Source: Bactericera cockerelli | Taxonomy: Eukaryota > Arthropoda > Insecta > Hemiptera > Triozidae | DNA length: 64,000 nucleotides | Assembly: GCA_024516035.1 (NCBI GenBank) | Contig: CM044964.1 | Location: forward strand, 5,351,160-5,415,159 | Direction: 5' to 3' | Part shown: one piece after another, positions 53,354-63,965 of the stretch | Layout: each line of letters starts with the position of its first letter | How positions within the stretch are numbered: position 1 is the first letter of the stretch | Notes under the pieces: model-generated | Databases searched by the model: none | The model's input: the letters and a program-made list of their open reading frames with translations, nothing else | What the model was told of the DNA's origin: nothing | Made by a program: the position numbers and the translations under genes

Positions 53354-53590
53354 AATCAGTATAAACAAAAGAGTGAGTAGTTGTACTAGATATACATGAA
53401 TATCAGAACATACCTGGACAGCTGTTGCGAGCTTATTTCCTCTCATCAGCAGGTAATATTTCTGAGTATCCATGCCATCAACTAACTTCTCTATTCTAAT
53501 CAGTATAAACAGAAGAGTGATAAGTTGTACTAGATGTACAAGAATATCAGAACATACCTGGACAGCTGTTACTAGCTTATTTGCTCTCAT
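53354..53590 (-). repeat. Repeat K tandem array, 144-bp period
   Basis: About 1.6 units: AATCAGTATAAACA(A/G)AAGAG starts at 53354 and 53498, and CAGAACATACCTGGACAGCT follows each. The single unit at 7540 matches. A minus-strand frame repeats NKLATAVQVCSDI, but it follows from the repeat and has no known domain. Confidence 0.85.
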
Positions 53591-53605
53591 CAGCAAGAAC
53601 GATAA

Positions 53606-54000
53606 TAACAATAATACTCTTTAGTGGAAGGTAACCACCAGGCGAGGTGAAGCATTTTCTACCACTTAACCCTCAGCATCTTATTATTATGTGGTCACAA
53701 ACTCAAAATAATAAGGAAAAATCCATGCACTGGATGGGATTTTATTGATTTATTTACACTTTATTTTTTATACAAGACAAACAACAATAAATTATTAATA
53801 GAGATAATAAAAAAAATTAACAATATTTACAAAACAAGGTATAAAAAAATATATAAATTTAAATGTGCAATTGTCTTGTAATCAGGGGCGAAGTTAATGT
53901 CTTAGGCATTCTTTGCCACTTAACCCCGGATCCAAGGTAGCGTAGGGATTCGAAGCAACGGATCCCTTCGCTACCTGGCTTACCAGACTAGCACGCTTGT
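53606..54000 (-). mobile_element. SINE E copy 4 interrupted by LINE 3'-end F copy 3
   Basis: SINE E runs 53606-53740 (GGAAGGTAACCACCAGGCGA to CATGCACTGGATGGGAT) and resumes at 53950 (CGCTACCTGGCTTACCAGAC). The insert 53741-53944 is family F on the minus strand (AAGTGTAAATAAATC tail to GGTTAAGTGGCAAAGAATGC). GGGATT at both junctions may be the target duplication. Confidence 0.8.
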
Positions 54001-56576
54001 CTGTGTGTGAACTGTGGACAGTGATGGAGACTTGATCTGATCCATCGAAGTGATCCAATATACCTACAACTACCGATTTACAACTACCGATATCCCATTT
54101 TCAGCACAGAAGCAGGAGGAGCCTGGTGAAAGGAAATGAAAATGTTCATGCAAGAAGTATAGGGAAGAAAGCCATGATGAAAACAGGTAAACCAAACCAA
54201 ACTTCATAAGACAAGTTTTCCCTGGACATACAGAGGAGGAATGCGGCCAGCATCCTTGGCTCACTACCAGATGTTGTCCAGATGAAGGAATTTTTTTACT
54301 ATTTCTTATTATGTTCATATTAGAAATCCAAAATGTTAGTTATTTATATGTAATATTATTTAAAACTAGGATTCTTTTAATTTTTTGACTCGTAAATGGT
54401 ATTTTTTTCTTGATTTAAAATAAAAAAAGGAAAACTGATCTGCTCCAATTGTACAACTACCGCATAATAAAATAGAAAAAATGCGAGAAAAAATTAAAGT
54501 GAAATAAGAAATGGAGACGTTATAACGTATGACGTCTGTCTCTTAACAGACTATCCAATATGGCTACCATTATTACCTGCAAAAGCATGTAAGAATAAAC
54601 ACACAGGGTACCCAATGCGGCTAAGGTGTATAATAGACGAGACAAAACTTTGCGAAGACTTACTTGGCTATAGGAAATGAAAAATTGTAGGAAGAAAAAT
54701 TAATTTGTTATTTTTGTGATTTTCTCTGTGTTAAAAATAACAAAAATGGCTGATTTAATGGGACAGAATACGAGTACAAGTTCTCCGTTGCTTAGTTCTT
54801 CATGGGAAAAATGGACGAAGAAAGGAAAAAGGAGTAATGGCTGATAGGGATATAGAATTTCATATCAAACATTATAAAGTGCAGAATGTGACCTCGCTTT
54901 GTGTACTAGAAGGACTCTGGAAAATCTAATCCATCATTTCGATAAGGAAATCGTGAAAGGGTAAATAGTGGACGGAGTGAATGATGAAGTGGATGTTGGA
55001 GGTGGAATGGAGAAGTGGAGGTGATAAGGGAGATGGAATGGAAGTGTGGAATGAATGGACAGGACAAAGAAAGTATGGAGATGGTGCTTCGTCATAATGT
55101 TCCTACGAATCCTTTGATAGGGTGTTCGAATTTGGAAGGTCAGGTAGAATAGATGATAAAAATATTGAAGTGAATGTATTGCTTAGTTGTTTCTTTATCT
55201 TAGATTATCAGGATGACTGAGTGTCAAAAATCAATGGAATTGCAAAAAATTATGTGTCATATAAGGATGTCTTGAATGCCTTTAAGGATGTCATTTATAC
55301 CTTTAAGGATATCATATCATTAATGCCTTTAAGTATTTGATGACAATGAAAACATTTATGAAGCTTTATAAACTTCTTCTCTGAACTCTAAGAAATGTCT
55401 GATTTCAAAATATTGCTTCAACGGACATTGCACAAATTATACATATCTAGGTTATTTGTTTCTGTCTAGGTAGATAATTTACTATCACATACAGTTCAAT
55501 GAAAATGGTGCACAGAGTTTATGAAAAAATTAATAATGATAGATTTAATAATGTGCTGATTACTTGGGCGGATAATATCAAATATTTACTGACCTGCGAA
55601 TTAAGACAAATAATGTAAAAAGAGAAACAGCAATAAATTCTAGACCATAAAATGGAAATCGGGAGTGTGGGAATTCAACAATTAAAAACTGAACACATTT
55701 CAAAAGGGAGAATACTCAGACATAACACAAGACATAATATACAAAGAAATAAGAAATAAAGGACTCGAAGAATACTTATGTATTTACACTAATAATAAAG
55801 AATAGACGAATTTATGCTGGAGAGTAGTTCGATAGGAGAACACATAATGTATATCCCACAGATGCCTGAGTATATTAGATACACAATATGTATATTAGTG
55901 TGTAGATGTATACACAGATTAAGTAAGAATTGAGCGTAGTAGAGTGAATTCTCGAGGCCCACCAAATATCCAACAGTGTCCAGAGAGGCGGAAGATAGAT
56001 GAAGTGCCTCGACCATCGGGTGGACACACAAAGACTGTTTTTGAAAAGACAAATGAGGGTCGCCGCTGCGACTCCATTCATCTCGGATATTTCAATGGGG
56101 GCACTTTTCTTTGTTCGCCTTTTCGGAATATATTAAGCTCCTCCGATAACTCTCTTGCGTCTCTCCTCGCCCACCGATCGCTCTCGGGGCACCATTGTTG
56201 GAAAGTGTGCCCCATTTCATATCGGTGATATATGGCCCCGATGTAGTTTATCATATTGTGGGAGCGCTTGAGGAGAAGTAGATTGTGGAGGAGTGGACCA
56301 GGAGTGGGCATGAGAGGGAATGGTGGAGATACCGGAGATGGAGAACAACAAAAGAATGGTTTGCAAGAAATGTGTGGAATTGGAAAACAAGTGTATTAGA
56401 GGAATGGTTTGCTAAAGAGGCGTTTACTGTAGGAATGTTTTGATTTGCAAGAGAGAATTGTCTGCATAGGACTCGTAGTGTATTAGAGATTCGGATGAAG
56501 AGAAGTTTGTCTGTGTTAAATGAGTAGCGTATTAGAGACATGATTTTTCCAGAGAGGGCGGTCTGTGTTGAATGAG
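54001..56576. other. Longest low-repeat stretch; no gene recognised
   Basis: Reading frames are short and show no known domain. 56030-56230 is compositionally balanced (GAGGGTCGCCGCTGCGACTC, CCACCGATCGCTCTCGGGGC). At 55245-55345, CTTTAAGGATGTCATT-like units repeat. Introns, a regulatory region or old repeats are all possible. Confidence 0.4.
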
Positions 56577-56618
56577 TTTTTTAACGTCGCTTTCAACTGC
56601 ATGGTCATATCACCCCCG
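56577..56618 (-). mobile_element. 5S-headed SINE 3' fragment
   Basis: TTAACGTCGCTTTCAACTGC and ATGGTCATATCAC are the reverse of the 3' end at 57285-57325. A more decayed one is at 63541-63585. Confidence 0.65.
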
Positions 56619-57064
56619 GCGTCCTTAAATGACAAATTAGAATTAAAAATAAAATTACAATTGAAGGATCTTGTATCCCGCCACCAGATTTCATCTGAAT
56701 GGGGTACAAAATACTTACATATTTTATTACTCTTTGAAATAGTCTCTTTTTAAATGTATTAAAGTGTTATGTCTGTATAAGAGACCTCAATTATACAATA
56801 AAAAAAAAGTAATAAAAGTAATATACAATAAAAGAGCACGCGATTAGCTCAGTGGTTAAGCACTCGCTTGCCATGCGGAAGGTCCCGGGTTCGAACCCCC
56901 GCGCCGACAAAAATTTGTATTCTTAATTTGGTTACAATTGTTTGTAAGGGATACCTTCCGGTGCGCTCGTGTTGACCCAGCACCTAAATGGGAAGTATTG
57001 TGTCACTTCTCGCCCATCAGAGGGGAGGCATACTACGGGATGGGCAGGCTACAACACAGACCAC

Positions 57065-57080
57065 AAGCGTCTACAGTAGC
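57065..57080. repeat. 16-bp target-site duplication, left
   Basis: AAGCGTCTACAGTAGC, identical to 57335-57350. It is single in the uninterrupted SINE D copy at 25159-25428. Confidence 0.95.
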
Positions 57081-57334
57081 CAGCGTCGATGGCATGTTGA
57101 ATACACCGGTTCCCTTCAGAGCACCGAAGTTAAGCGACATCCAGCGAGGTTAAGACTTGGATGGGTGACCATTCTAATTCTAATTCTCGTGACGCTGGCT
57201 TTTCCCGGCCCCACTCAGGCTGGGTGAGGTCAATGTGAGTAGCAGGTTTGTGAGTTTCCTGCGAATGAAGGGTAAAACCCCCGTCGTGATATGACCATGG
57301 CAGTTGAAAGCGACGTTAAAACCCACTTAAAAAA
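57081..57334 (+). mobile_element. 5S-rRNA-headed SINE, complete copy (254 bp)
   Basis: Positions 57085-57170 align with 5S rRNA from near its 5' part through the internal promoter region (GATGGCATGTTGAATACACC, AGCACCGAAGTTAAGCGACA, GCGAGGTTAAGACTTGGATG, GGTGACC). A short TCTAATTCTAATTCT link follows, then the SINE C-type body (CCCGGCCCCACTCAGGCTGG, GGGTAAAACCCCCGTCGTG) and a 3' end GACGTTAAAACCCACTTAAA. Flanking 16-bp duplications prove retrotransposition as one unit. Confidence 0.9.
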
Positions 57335-57350
57335 AAGCGTCTACAGTAGC
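57335..57350. repeat. 16-bp target-site duplication, right
   Basis: AAGCGTCTACAGTAGC. Confidence 0.95.
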
Positions 57351-57419
57351 TCCTGTTTCATGGCTACGAAATTAAAAAGGCTCTGAAACACTCATCTTAA
57401 AAAAAAAAAAAATATTAAA

Positions 57420-58335
57420 AAAAAATCAGTGAGGAATCACAGTGGATTTATTTCGAAGAGAGAGTTGGTATATTTGGTCGGTTGTTATTTTTAACAATTA
57501 TTCATGAACTTACATTCACGCCATGGCTATTTCAACACTTACAGCTCTTACATTTATCAATATCAATAATTTTGTCTGAGCAATGTCTCAAGCTGGCTAT
57601 AGTTCATCCAAAAACTAGCTTCGACCCTTTCAGATAAATGTAATAAAAACATGAGTCGAGTATTGGGCTGGATGAAGATAAAGATTGAGTTGGCAAAAGT
57701 GAGATCTGTTTCACTTAGATGAGGAAGTAGATACAAAGCTAGAAGTTTCAACATGGCAGATGGAGCTGGGTTGCCTTACCATAAATTTTAGAAACTACAT
57801 ATTTATGTTATTTTTAATGTCTGATAAAATTATTTTAATCAATACAATATAATTATACAAATTGAGAATTAGTAAACATCAATGAAAGAAAATGAAGACA
57901 AGATCTTTTGATGAGTATGCTGTGTATCAAGCAACCAGTTCAAGGCTGGCAGTTCATTTTGTTTGTTTTAAAAAAAAATGTTTCTCTCTCCACCAAAGCC
58001 AAGTACAAAAGATTTTTTAAACGAAAAAATGTCTCGAACTGGCCAATAATGTTAAAGGAAATCATGCTTGAGACATTGCTCGGATGGCGTCGTCTGTTCA
58101 TAAACACGTCTGTAAGAGACTTTTCATGAAAACGTTGTGAACTGAAAGGGAGTTTCTGAAACCCTCGGTATAATTTTTCATGCTTCAGAGAGTTTATTCC
58201 ACCACTTTTTTATTCGATGCAACATGCACTATTGTTTCATTACGATTTTGTTTTTTATGCTTTTTATTACAAATATTAGCTGCATTTTGCATATAGTAAT
58301 ACCACTACCTGTTGAGTTTATAGAAGAGTGGGAGA
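57420..58335. other. AT-rich unique DNA
   Basis: No domain seen in the short frames; nothing recognised. Confidence 0.4.
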
Positions 58336-58374
58336 CATTAGAGAGAGAGAGGGAGAGAGAGAGAGAGAGGGAGG

Positions 58375-58406
<32 letters not shown>

Positions 58407-58792
58407 AATATCCTATATTTTGTATTTCATCCCTTCCTCCTTTTTGATAAACTCTCTCTCTCTCCCTCTCTCTTTCCCTCTTTACTGCTTTTCTCTTTTT
58501 CCCTCTTTACAGCTCCCTTATAACAGAAAAGTAGAGAGAGGGAGAGAGAGAGAGAGAGAGAGAGATAAAGAGCAATAGAAAGAGAGCGAGATAGATAGAA
58601 AGAGAAATATCCTATATTTTGTATCCCTTCCTCCTTGTATATTTTGGGAGAGACCAAGAGAAATAGAGAGAGAGAGAAATAAAGAGGGAGAGAAAGCAAG
58701 AGAGAGAGAAATACAGAGAGTTTATGAAACAGGAGGAAGGGATATAAAATATAGGATATTTCTCTCTCTTTCTTTCTATCTCTTTCTCTCTC

Positions 58793-58827
<35 letters not shown>

Positions 58828-58875
58828 TCCTCTCTCTTTCTCTCTTTACTGCTCCCTTATAACAGAAAAGCACAC
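58336..58875. repeat. Cluster of direct and inverted duplications in (GA)/(CT) DNA
   Basis: TCCTATATTTTGTAT...CCCTTCCTCC occurs at 58410-58442 and 58608-58638, and inverted at 58729-58763. TTATAACAGAAAAG ends blocks at 58516-58530 and 58857-58870. Purine and pyrimidine arms alternate between them. Confidence 0.9.
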
Positions 58876-59880
58876 AATGAAATTACATTTACACACAAAA
58901 AATATTCAATTAATATATTTTTTATCGAATTGAAAATTTTCCAATCTACACAAGAAAGTAACAAAAAATTTCCCCATTTTTTACGAATCTGGATGAGATT
59001 GTTTTTCCAAAAATATTGGATGAAATTATTTTATATTTTAAAAAAATGGTATCTCCGATATTTTCAAAAATTCGCGGAAGTAAAATTTCAGGGAAAATTA
59101 GAAAACTACAAAAGAAATGACCGCCCCAAAGCGAGAACTGTTCATAATTCCTCTCTGCCTTCGTAGCATCGGGGCTTTTAATCTAAAAAGCATTTTCCGG
59201 ACGATTTTCCAATCGGAAGGATTAGCCTCTGTCAACCGTAAGGACGGGAAACTCGGGGTAAGAAGGGAACGGGGGGAAAAGTTGGGAAAAATTCGGGAAG
59301 ATCGGGGTGACTCAGGACGCAGCGAGAGGGGAAACTTATGAAAATTTCCGTCCCTTAAAAACTAGGGCTGAAAAATCCAATTATTTCCCGCAACCAAAGG
59401 GATTAATCCCTCGGTTCTAGTTTTCCGGAGTCAGGCAGAAGACAAGAGGAAAGTTGAGAGCTTTCAGATGAGGGATTAGTTTCTGTTGTCATCGGGACTA
59501 ATAGGGGGGGAGGGGGGTCATAGGCACTATAAGGGTGGGGAGGATTGGGAGGAGAAGTCAAGGGGACTTGTAGGAAAGGGGGCGTCATATTGAATAGGGA
59601 GAAGGGGACGATGTTACAGGGACTTTAAATGGGGAGGTAGGGGCGGTCACAGGGACTAGAAGGAGGAGTGGTGTCATCGGTTAGTGAGGAGGAGAGGATG
59701 TTATGGGGATAAGGGTAAGAGGGGGAGGGTTGGGTATGTGGGGATGACTTAAAGGAGGCGCGGGTAATTAGGTCTGAACAGTTAACAGGACACGGGATGA
59801 AGGGAGGAGGTCCTTAATATCGAAATATCGAAATATCGAAGTCTTGTGACAAGCAGAAGATGAGTTACACATAAGGATTG
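58876..59880. other. Unique DNA, partly G-rich
   Basis: 59115-59335 is balanced (GACCGCCCCAAAGCGAG); 59490-59720 is G-rich on the plus strand. No gene recognised. Confidence 0.4.
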
Positions 59881-59957
59881 TCAGGTGGTGAAAAAAGCTT
59901 TGAGCATTAACCTCGGCTGCTAATTACCTTCCAATAAAGAGTATTATTATTATTACA
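59881..59957 (+). mobile_element. SINE E 3' fragment
   Basis: GGTGGTGAAAAAAGCTTTGA, GCATTAACCTCGGCTGC, TACCTTCCAATAAAGAGTAT and TTATTATTAT tail. Confidence 0.75.
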
Positions 59958-60014
59958 TAATTATTGTAGAAGAAGAAAATTGAATCTTGACCCGTGAGAA
60001 AATTTTGTAAACAT

Positions 60015-60150
60015 AAAATATCAAGCAGGTGTGGAGGAAGCTAGAATCCATCCAGAGACATGGACTGTTTTAGCTCAAAGTCGGATTCAATGGAAATAAG
60101 GTGTTGGGTAGGCATTTGGTTCTGTAGGCCCTAGCTACTGATAAACGAAA
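60015..60150 (+). pseudogene. LINE C-terminal remnant (repeat L), copy 2
   Basis: GGAAGCTAGAATCCATCCAG, TTTTAGCTCAAAGTCGGATT and GGTAGGCATTTGGTTCTGTA parallel 36830-36965. The frame has stops. Confidence 0.5.
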
Positions 60151-60519
60151 CATATACATCGGTTTCAAAGTCGTAAAGTTTTTGATTCCCAGAATCATCA
60201 ACATTTGCTTACCAGGTCACAAAAGATCCCAACAGAGGTTCTAGTCGGGACTTCTCTTGTGGGACTCAAAACAGTTTATAAAAAAATTATCAACGGAAAG
60301 TGTTCTTTCCGTCAACCCCAGACCCTGGGTCTTCCCCTCTCTCATCATTTCCTTTCCAGTTCTCGAAGTCGCTCACATTTAAACACAGATGCCATCAGGA
60401 AAGGACTCTATCAAATCTATTTATCCTCCAAATTTCTCTTCTTTCTCTTTCTAACTCTGTCATATCCATATCTTCAATGATATTTCTATTCCTCATCTTT
60501 TTTGAATTGTCCTCGTAAT

Positions 60520-60755
60520 TCTCCTGCTCCTCGTAATTCCCTATCTCTTTCTTCTTCTTCTCCTTTTCCTACTCCTCTTACTCTTCTTCTCCTTCTCTGT
60601 CTTCTCTTTAACTCGTCTTTTTCTTCCTCCAACTTTCTCATATCCACTGCTCTTTCATTCTTCCTCTACCTTTCTGTCTTCCTTCTCCTCCTGCTTCTCC
60701 TTATTCTTCTCTTCCACTTGTCCTCTTCCTCTAATTCTCTCATCTCCACAGGTCT
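60520..60755 (+). repeat. Pyrimidine-rich tract
   Basis: CTTCTCCT-type degenerate repeat; no gene. Confidence 0.8.
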
Positions 60756-60904
60756 CACATTACGAATTCAAGTCACTCGATCCAGCAAAGTCCCCGATGA
60801 TATTCTTCTTCGTGAAGTTACTCACGCTTTCCGAGTCGTTCTCATAAAAAACATATCCAAGAGACAAACACATGAAAACGAGGCAAACAGAAAGAGGAGC
60901 TCTC

Positions 60905-61225
60905 AGGAATGAGAGGGAGATAGAACTGGAGAAGACATGTGATGTAATGGATAAGAAAGAAATAGAGAGAGAGACAATGCGATGGAGAAGAGAAAGATAG
61001 ATAAAATCTAATGGATAAGAAAGAAAGAGAGAGATAGATAGAATGTAATGGAAAAGAGGGAGAGAGAGATAGATAGATTGCAATGGAGCAGAGAGAGAGA
61101 GAGAGAGAGAGATAGATAGAAAGAATGCAATGAAAAAGAGGGAGAGAGAGATATAGATAGACTGCAATGGAGAAGATGGAGAGAGAGAGATATATAGATT
61201 GCAATGGAGAAGAGAAGATAAGACT
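60905..61225 (+). repeat. Purine-rich tandem repeat
   Basis: TGCAATGGA(G/A)(A/C)AGAGA...GAGATAGATAGA units of about 45-60 bp repeat five to six times. Frames on the minus strand are Ser/Leu/Ile strings. Confidence 0.85.
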
Positions 61226-61815
61226 GAAAGAGAAGTACGAGTGATGAAATACAAACACATAAATTATAAAGATTGAAAGTTTCCTCTATCAAAAGAGAAC
61301 TAATTATTCTCATCACTATCTTCAAAGCCATTATACAGGGTATCCGAATTATATCCATAGAAAAGATAGAAGAGGAGGAGAGATATATAAAAAAATACTA
61401 GAAAAAAAAGTTTTCATCTGGAAAATAAACTTGAATTTGTCGACAATAAGTGAAAATGTTTCTTACTATAATTACGAGATTTCGCAAGGAATACCGAAGT
61501 CCTAATAGTTCTTGTCTATTTGCATTCAAAACTGAGTTATTATTTGATTCGTATCTCTATTAGACAGCATTTTTTTCTAAAAATGAGCCTAGATTGTTTA
61601 AGTTCTAGAGTGTCCCCTAGAATTGGTTCTGAAAATGTTTAAAAAAAACACGGTCACCTTGTATTTATCCAAATCATCATTATCATCAGTATTAATATTA
61701 CTCTCTGTTTTCTCTCTGATAATATCTTTGAGAATAATCGTTACCAATATTCTTCTGGGTTCTCTTTTGCTACTGACAAGTCTCTTTTCGTAACCGCATC
61801 TCCTTTTCATATTTT
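61226..61815. other. AT-rich unique DNA
   Basis: Nothing recognised beyond the weak repeat near 61615 noted at 21000-21415. Confidence 0.4.
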
Positions 61816-61829
61816 AACTTCTTTTGTAC

Positions 61830-62345
61830 TTTTCTCTCCTCCTCTTATTTTCCTCACTCCTCCTATTTTCTCATCCCCTATTCTTATTTTATCTTCTCCT
61901 TCCCCCCACTTCAACTCCTAGCCTTATTCTTATTGCCTCCTCCTCCTATTTTCTCTCCTCCTCTTATTATCTTCCCTCCTCTTATTTTCCTCCCTCCTCT
62001 TATTTTCCTCACTCCTCCTATTTTCTCATCCCCTATTCTTATTTTACCTACTCCTTCCCCCCACTTCAACTCCTAGCCTTATTCTTATTGCCTCCTCGTC
62101 CTCCTATTTTTTCTCCACCTCTTATTTTCTTCCCTCCTCTTATTTTCCTCCCTCCTCTTATTTTTCTCACTCCTCCTATTTTCTCATCCCCTATTCTTAT
62201 TTTATCTGCTCCTTCCCCCCACTTCAACTCCTAGCCTTATTCTTATTGCCTCTTCCTCTTTTCTCTCCTCCTCTGATTTTCCTCGCTCCTTCTAATTTCT
62301 CATCCCCTATTCCTATTTGCTCCTCCCCCCCACTTTAACTCTTAG
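61830..62345 (+). repeat. Pyrimidine tandem repeat, ~120-160 bp unit, four copies
   Basis: TCCTATTTTCTCATCCCCTA, then CTCCTTCCCCCCACTTCAAC and CTCCTAGCCTTATTCTTATT, recurs near 61860, 62014, 62174 and 62290. Confidence 0.92.
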
Positions 62346-62409
62346 CCTTATTAGCCTGTAATATTCACAAAGAAAATGTTAAAACCAAACTGTCTTTCAT
62401 GTCTTCAAA

Positions 62410-62411
62410 AT

Positions 62412-62476
<65 letters not shown>
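62410..62476 (+). repeat. (CT)n microsatellite
   Basis: Pure CT repeat of about 32 units, followed by T/C-rich DNA up to about 62700. Confidence 0.97.
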
Positions 62477-62480
<4 letters not shown>

Positions 62481-62923
62481 TAGTACTATATATCTTTATC
62501 TCTAATTTTTATTCTCTCTCCTTCTTTCTTCGTTTCTCTATCTTTTCCCATTTTTGTATTAATGTCTCTTTTTCTTTCATTATAATTATTTTCTTGCTTT
62601 CTTTATTTGAAGTTATATCTTTTTCTCTATTTTCTATCAATTTTTTTCTATCGTTCTTTCTCTTCTCCATTTTTATATTTTTTCTTCTTTCTTTTTTGCC
62701 CATCATGTACTTTCTCTTTACAATATTTAAAACAAGTATATTTGCTTGTTTGTAAATAATTATGTCCTTTAAATAAAGAGTTGCATAATAATAATGACAA
62801 TAATATAATGTGAGAAACTGAGAACTGAAGAGGTAAGAACAGGACTGGAAGAAATGAAGATGATACACTGCTGACAGAAACTTGCAACTAGTTAACAGAG
62901 ATGAGAAGAAGAAAGAAAAATGT

Positions 62924-63275
62924 ATGAGAAGGAATACGAGAGTGTGAGAAGGAATAGGAGATTGTGAGAAGGAATAAGAGAGTATGAGAAGAAATAGGAG
63001 ATTTTGAGAAGGAATAGGAGAGTGTGGGAAGAAATAGGAGAATATTAGAAGGAATAGGAGAGTGTGAGAAGGAATAAGAGAGTATGAGAAGAAATAGGAG
63101 ATTTATGAAAGGAATAGGAGAGTGTGAGAAGGAATACGAGAGTGTGAGAAGGAATAGAAGATTATGAGAAGGAATAGGAGATTATGAGAAGGAATACGAG
63201 AGTGTGAGAAGGAATAGGAGATTATGAGAAGGAATACGAGAGTGTGAGAAGGAATAGGAGAGTGTGAAAAGGAAA
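62924..63275 (+). repeat. 20-bp minisatellite, about 17 units
   Basis: Unit GAGAAGGAATAGGAGAGTGT, with alternating AGG/ACG/AAG and AGTGT/AGTAT/ATTAT variants. Arranged head to tail without spacers. Confidence 0.95.
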
Positions 63276-63540
63276 ATGAATTTGAGGAAAAGGAGACTGG
63301 AAGAAAAAGAAGTCGAATTAGGAAGATAAATTTGATGAGGGAGACTTGGAAAGAAATAATGAAAATTATATGAGGCGGAGGAAAAATGAAAAAATAATAG
63401 ACACTTATTTATAATGACCAATTAGGATTAATGAGTTTCTTTAATCCAGCATTTGTTTTGGTGCCACTGTTATGTGGCCAATTTCTATAAGAAAGAAAAA
63501 TGTATTTATGTATAGTAACATAGTTTCTCTAATGTATTTT

Positions 63541-63640
63541 TTTTTTTAGGTTAAACAACGTTGCTTTCAACCACACAGTCATTTTCTCTGAAAACTCAAG
63601 GGTTCGATTATAAATTGTGATCCATCCATGTCCTAGCATC
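63541..63640 (-). mobile_element. 5S-headed SINE 3' end, decayed
   Basis: AGGTTAAACAACGTTGCTTT and CAACCACACAGTCATTTT resemble the reverse of the SINE 3' end. Confidence 0.45.
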
Positions 63641-63725
63641 GCTGGATTTTCTAATGGCAATGCTGATTAATTTTAGGAATTCCAAAATAAGTGTAAATTC
63701 AGGCATTGGGTGGGAATCAAACAAT

Positions 63726-63783
63726 AAAATCGATGTCTGTTGTGTGTGAAGATTTTACTTCACACACAACAGACATCGATTTT
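63726..63783. repeat. Perfect 26-bp hairpin
   Basis: Arms 63726-63751 and 63758-63783 are exact reverse complements (AAAATCGATGTCTGTTGTGT...), with loop ATTTTA. The left side is preceded by a SINE E-like head (CATTGGGTGGGAATCAAAC). Confidence 0.97.
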
Positions 63784-63879
63784 TTTCTTTGTCACACCGA
63801 CAAAAATTAAATCTCAATTATTGCTTTTTATAGACAGAAATACTTCTATGACATAGCTAGCTTTGATGATTACTAGGTC

Positions 63880-63965
63880 CCGTTGCCTTAAAAAAGTGGC
63901 AGTCTGGGCGCCGAACCCGAGAACCGTAGGTTACCAGACCGATGCCTTGACCAAACTACCTGTCC
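63880..63965 (-). mobile_element. tRNA-derived SINE head (family I)
   Basis: Minus strand: GGTAGTTTGGTCAAGGCATC (A box), GGTCTGGTAACCTACGG, TCTCGGGTTCGGCGCCC (B box with extra bases). A SINE head is more likely than a tRNA gene, because the arms do not pair well. Confidence 0.6.

Larger units (their letters stand above)
56837..57410 (+). mobile_element. SINE D copy 1 (tRNA-Gly-like head), interrupted
   Basis: The head is CGCGATTAGCTCAGTGGTTA (A box) with anticodon-loop-like TTGCCAT and GGGTTCGAACCCC (B box). The acceptor arms do not pair, so it is not a tRNA gene. The body matches SINE D copy 2 up to GCGTCTACAGTAGC, where the 5S-headed SINE is inserted, and resumes at 57351 with TCCTGTTTCATGGCTACGAA and an A-rich tail. 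Confidence 0.85.

Noticed and set aside
53300..53611. 103-codon frame with repeated NKLATAVQVCSD motif
   Set aside because: The protein repeat mirrors the 144-bp DNA repeat; no known family and no start context.
56837..56912. tRNA-Gly(GCC) gene
   Set aside because: A and B boxes are good, but the acceptor arms do not pair, the T stem has a mismatch, and the head continues into a SINE body shared with another copy.
57085..57170. Functional 5S rRNA gene
   Set aside because: Lacks the 5S 3' end and T-run terminator, and is fused to a SINE body inside a target duplication.
62924..63275. Regular repeats resembling a CRISPR array
   Set aside because: 20-bp units are head to tail with no spacers, in a eukaryotic context with no cas genes; a minisatellite.
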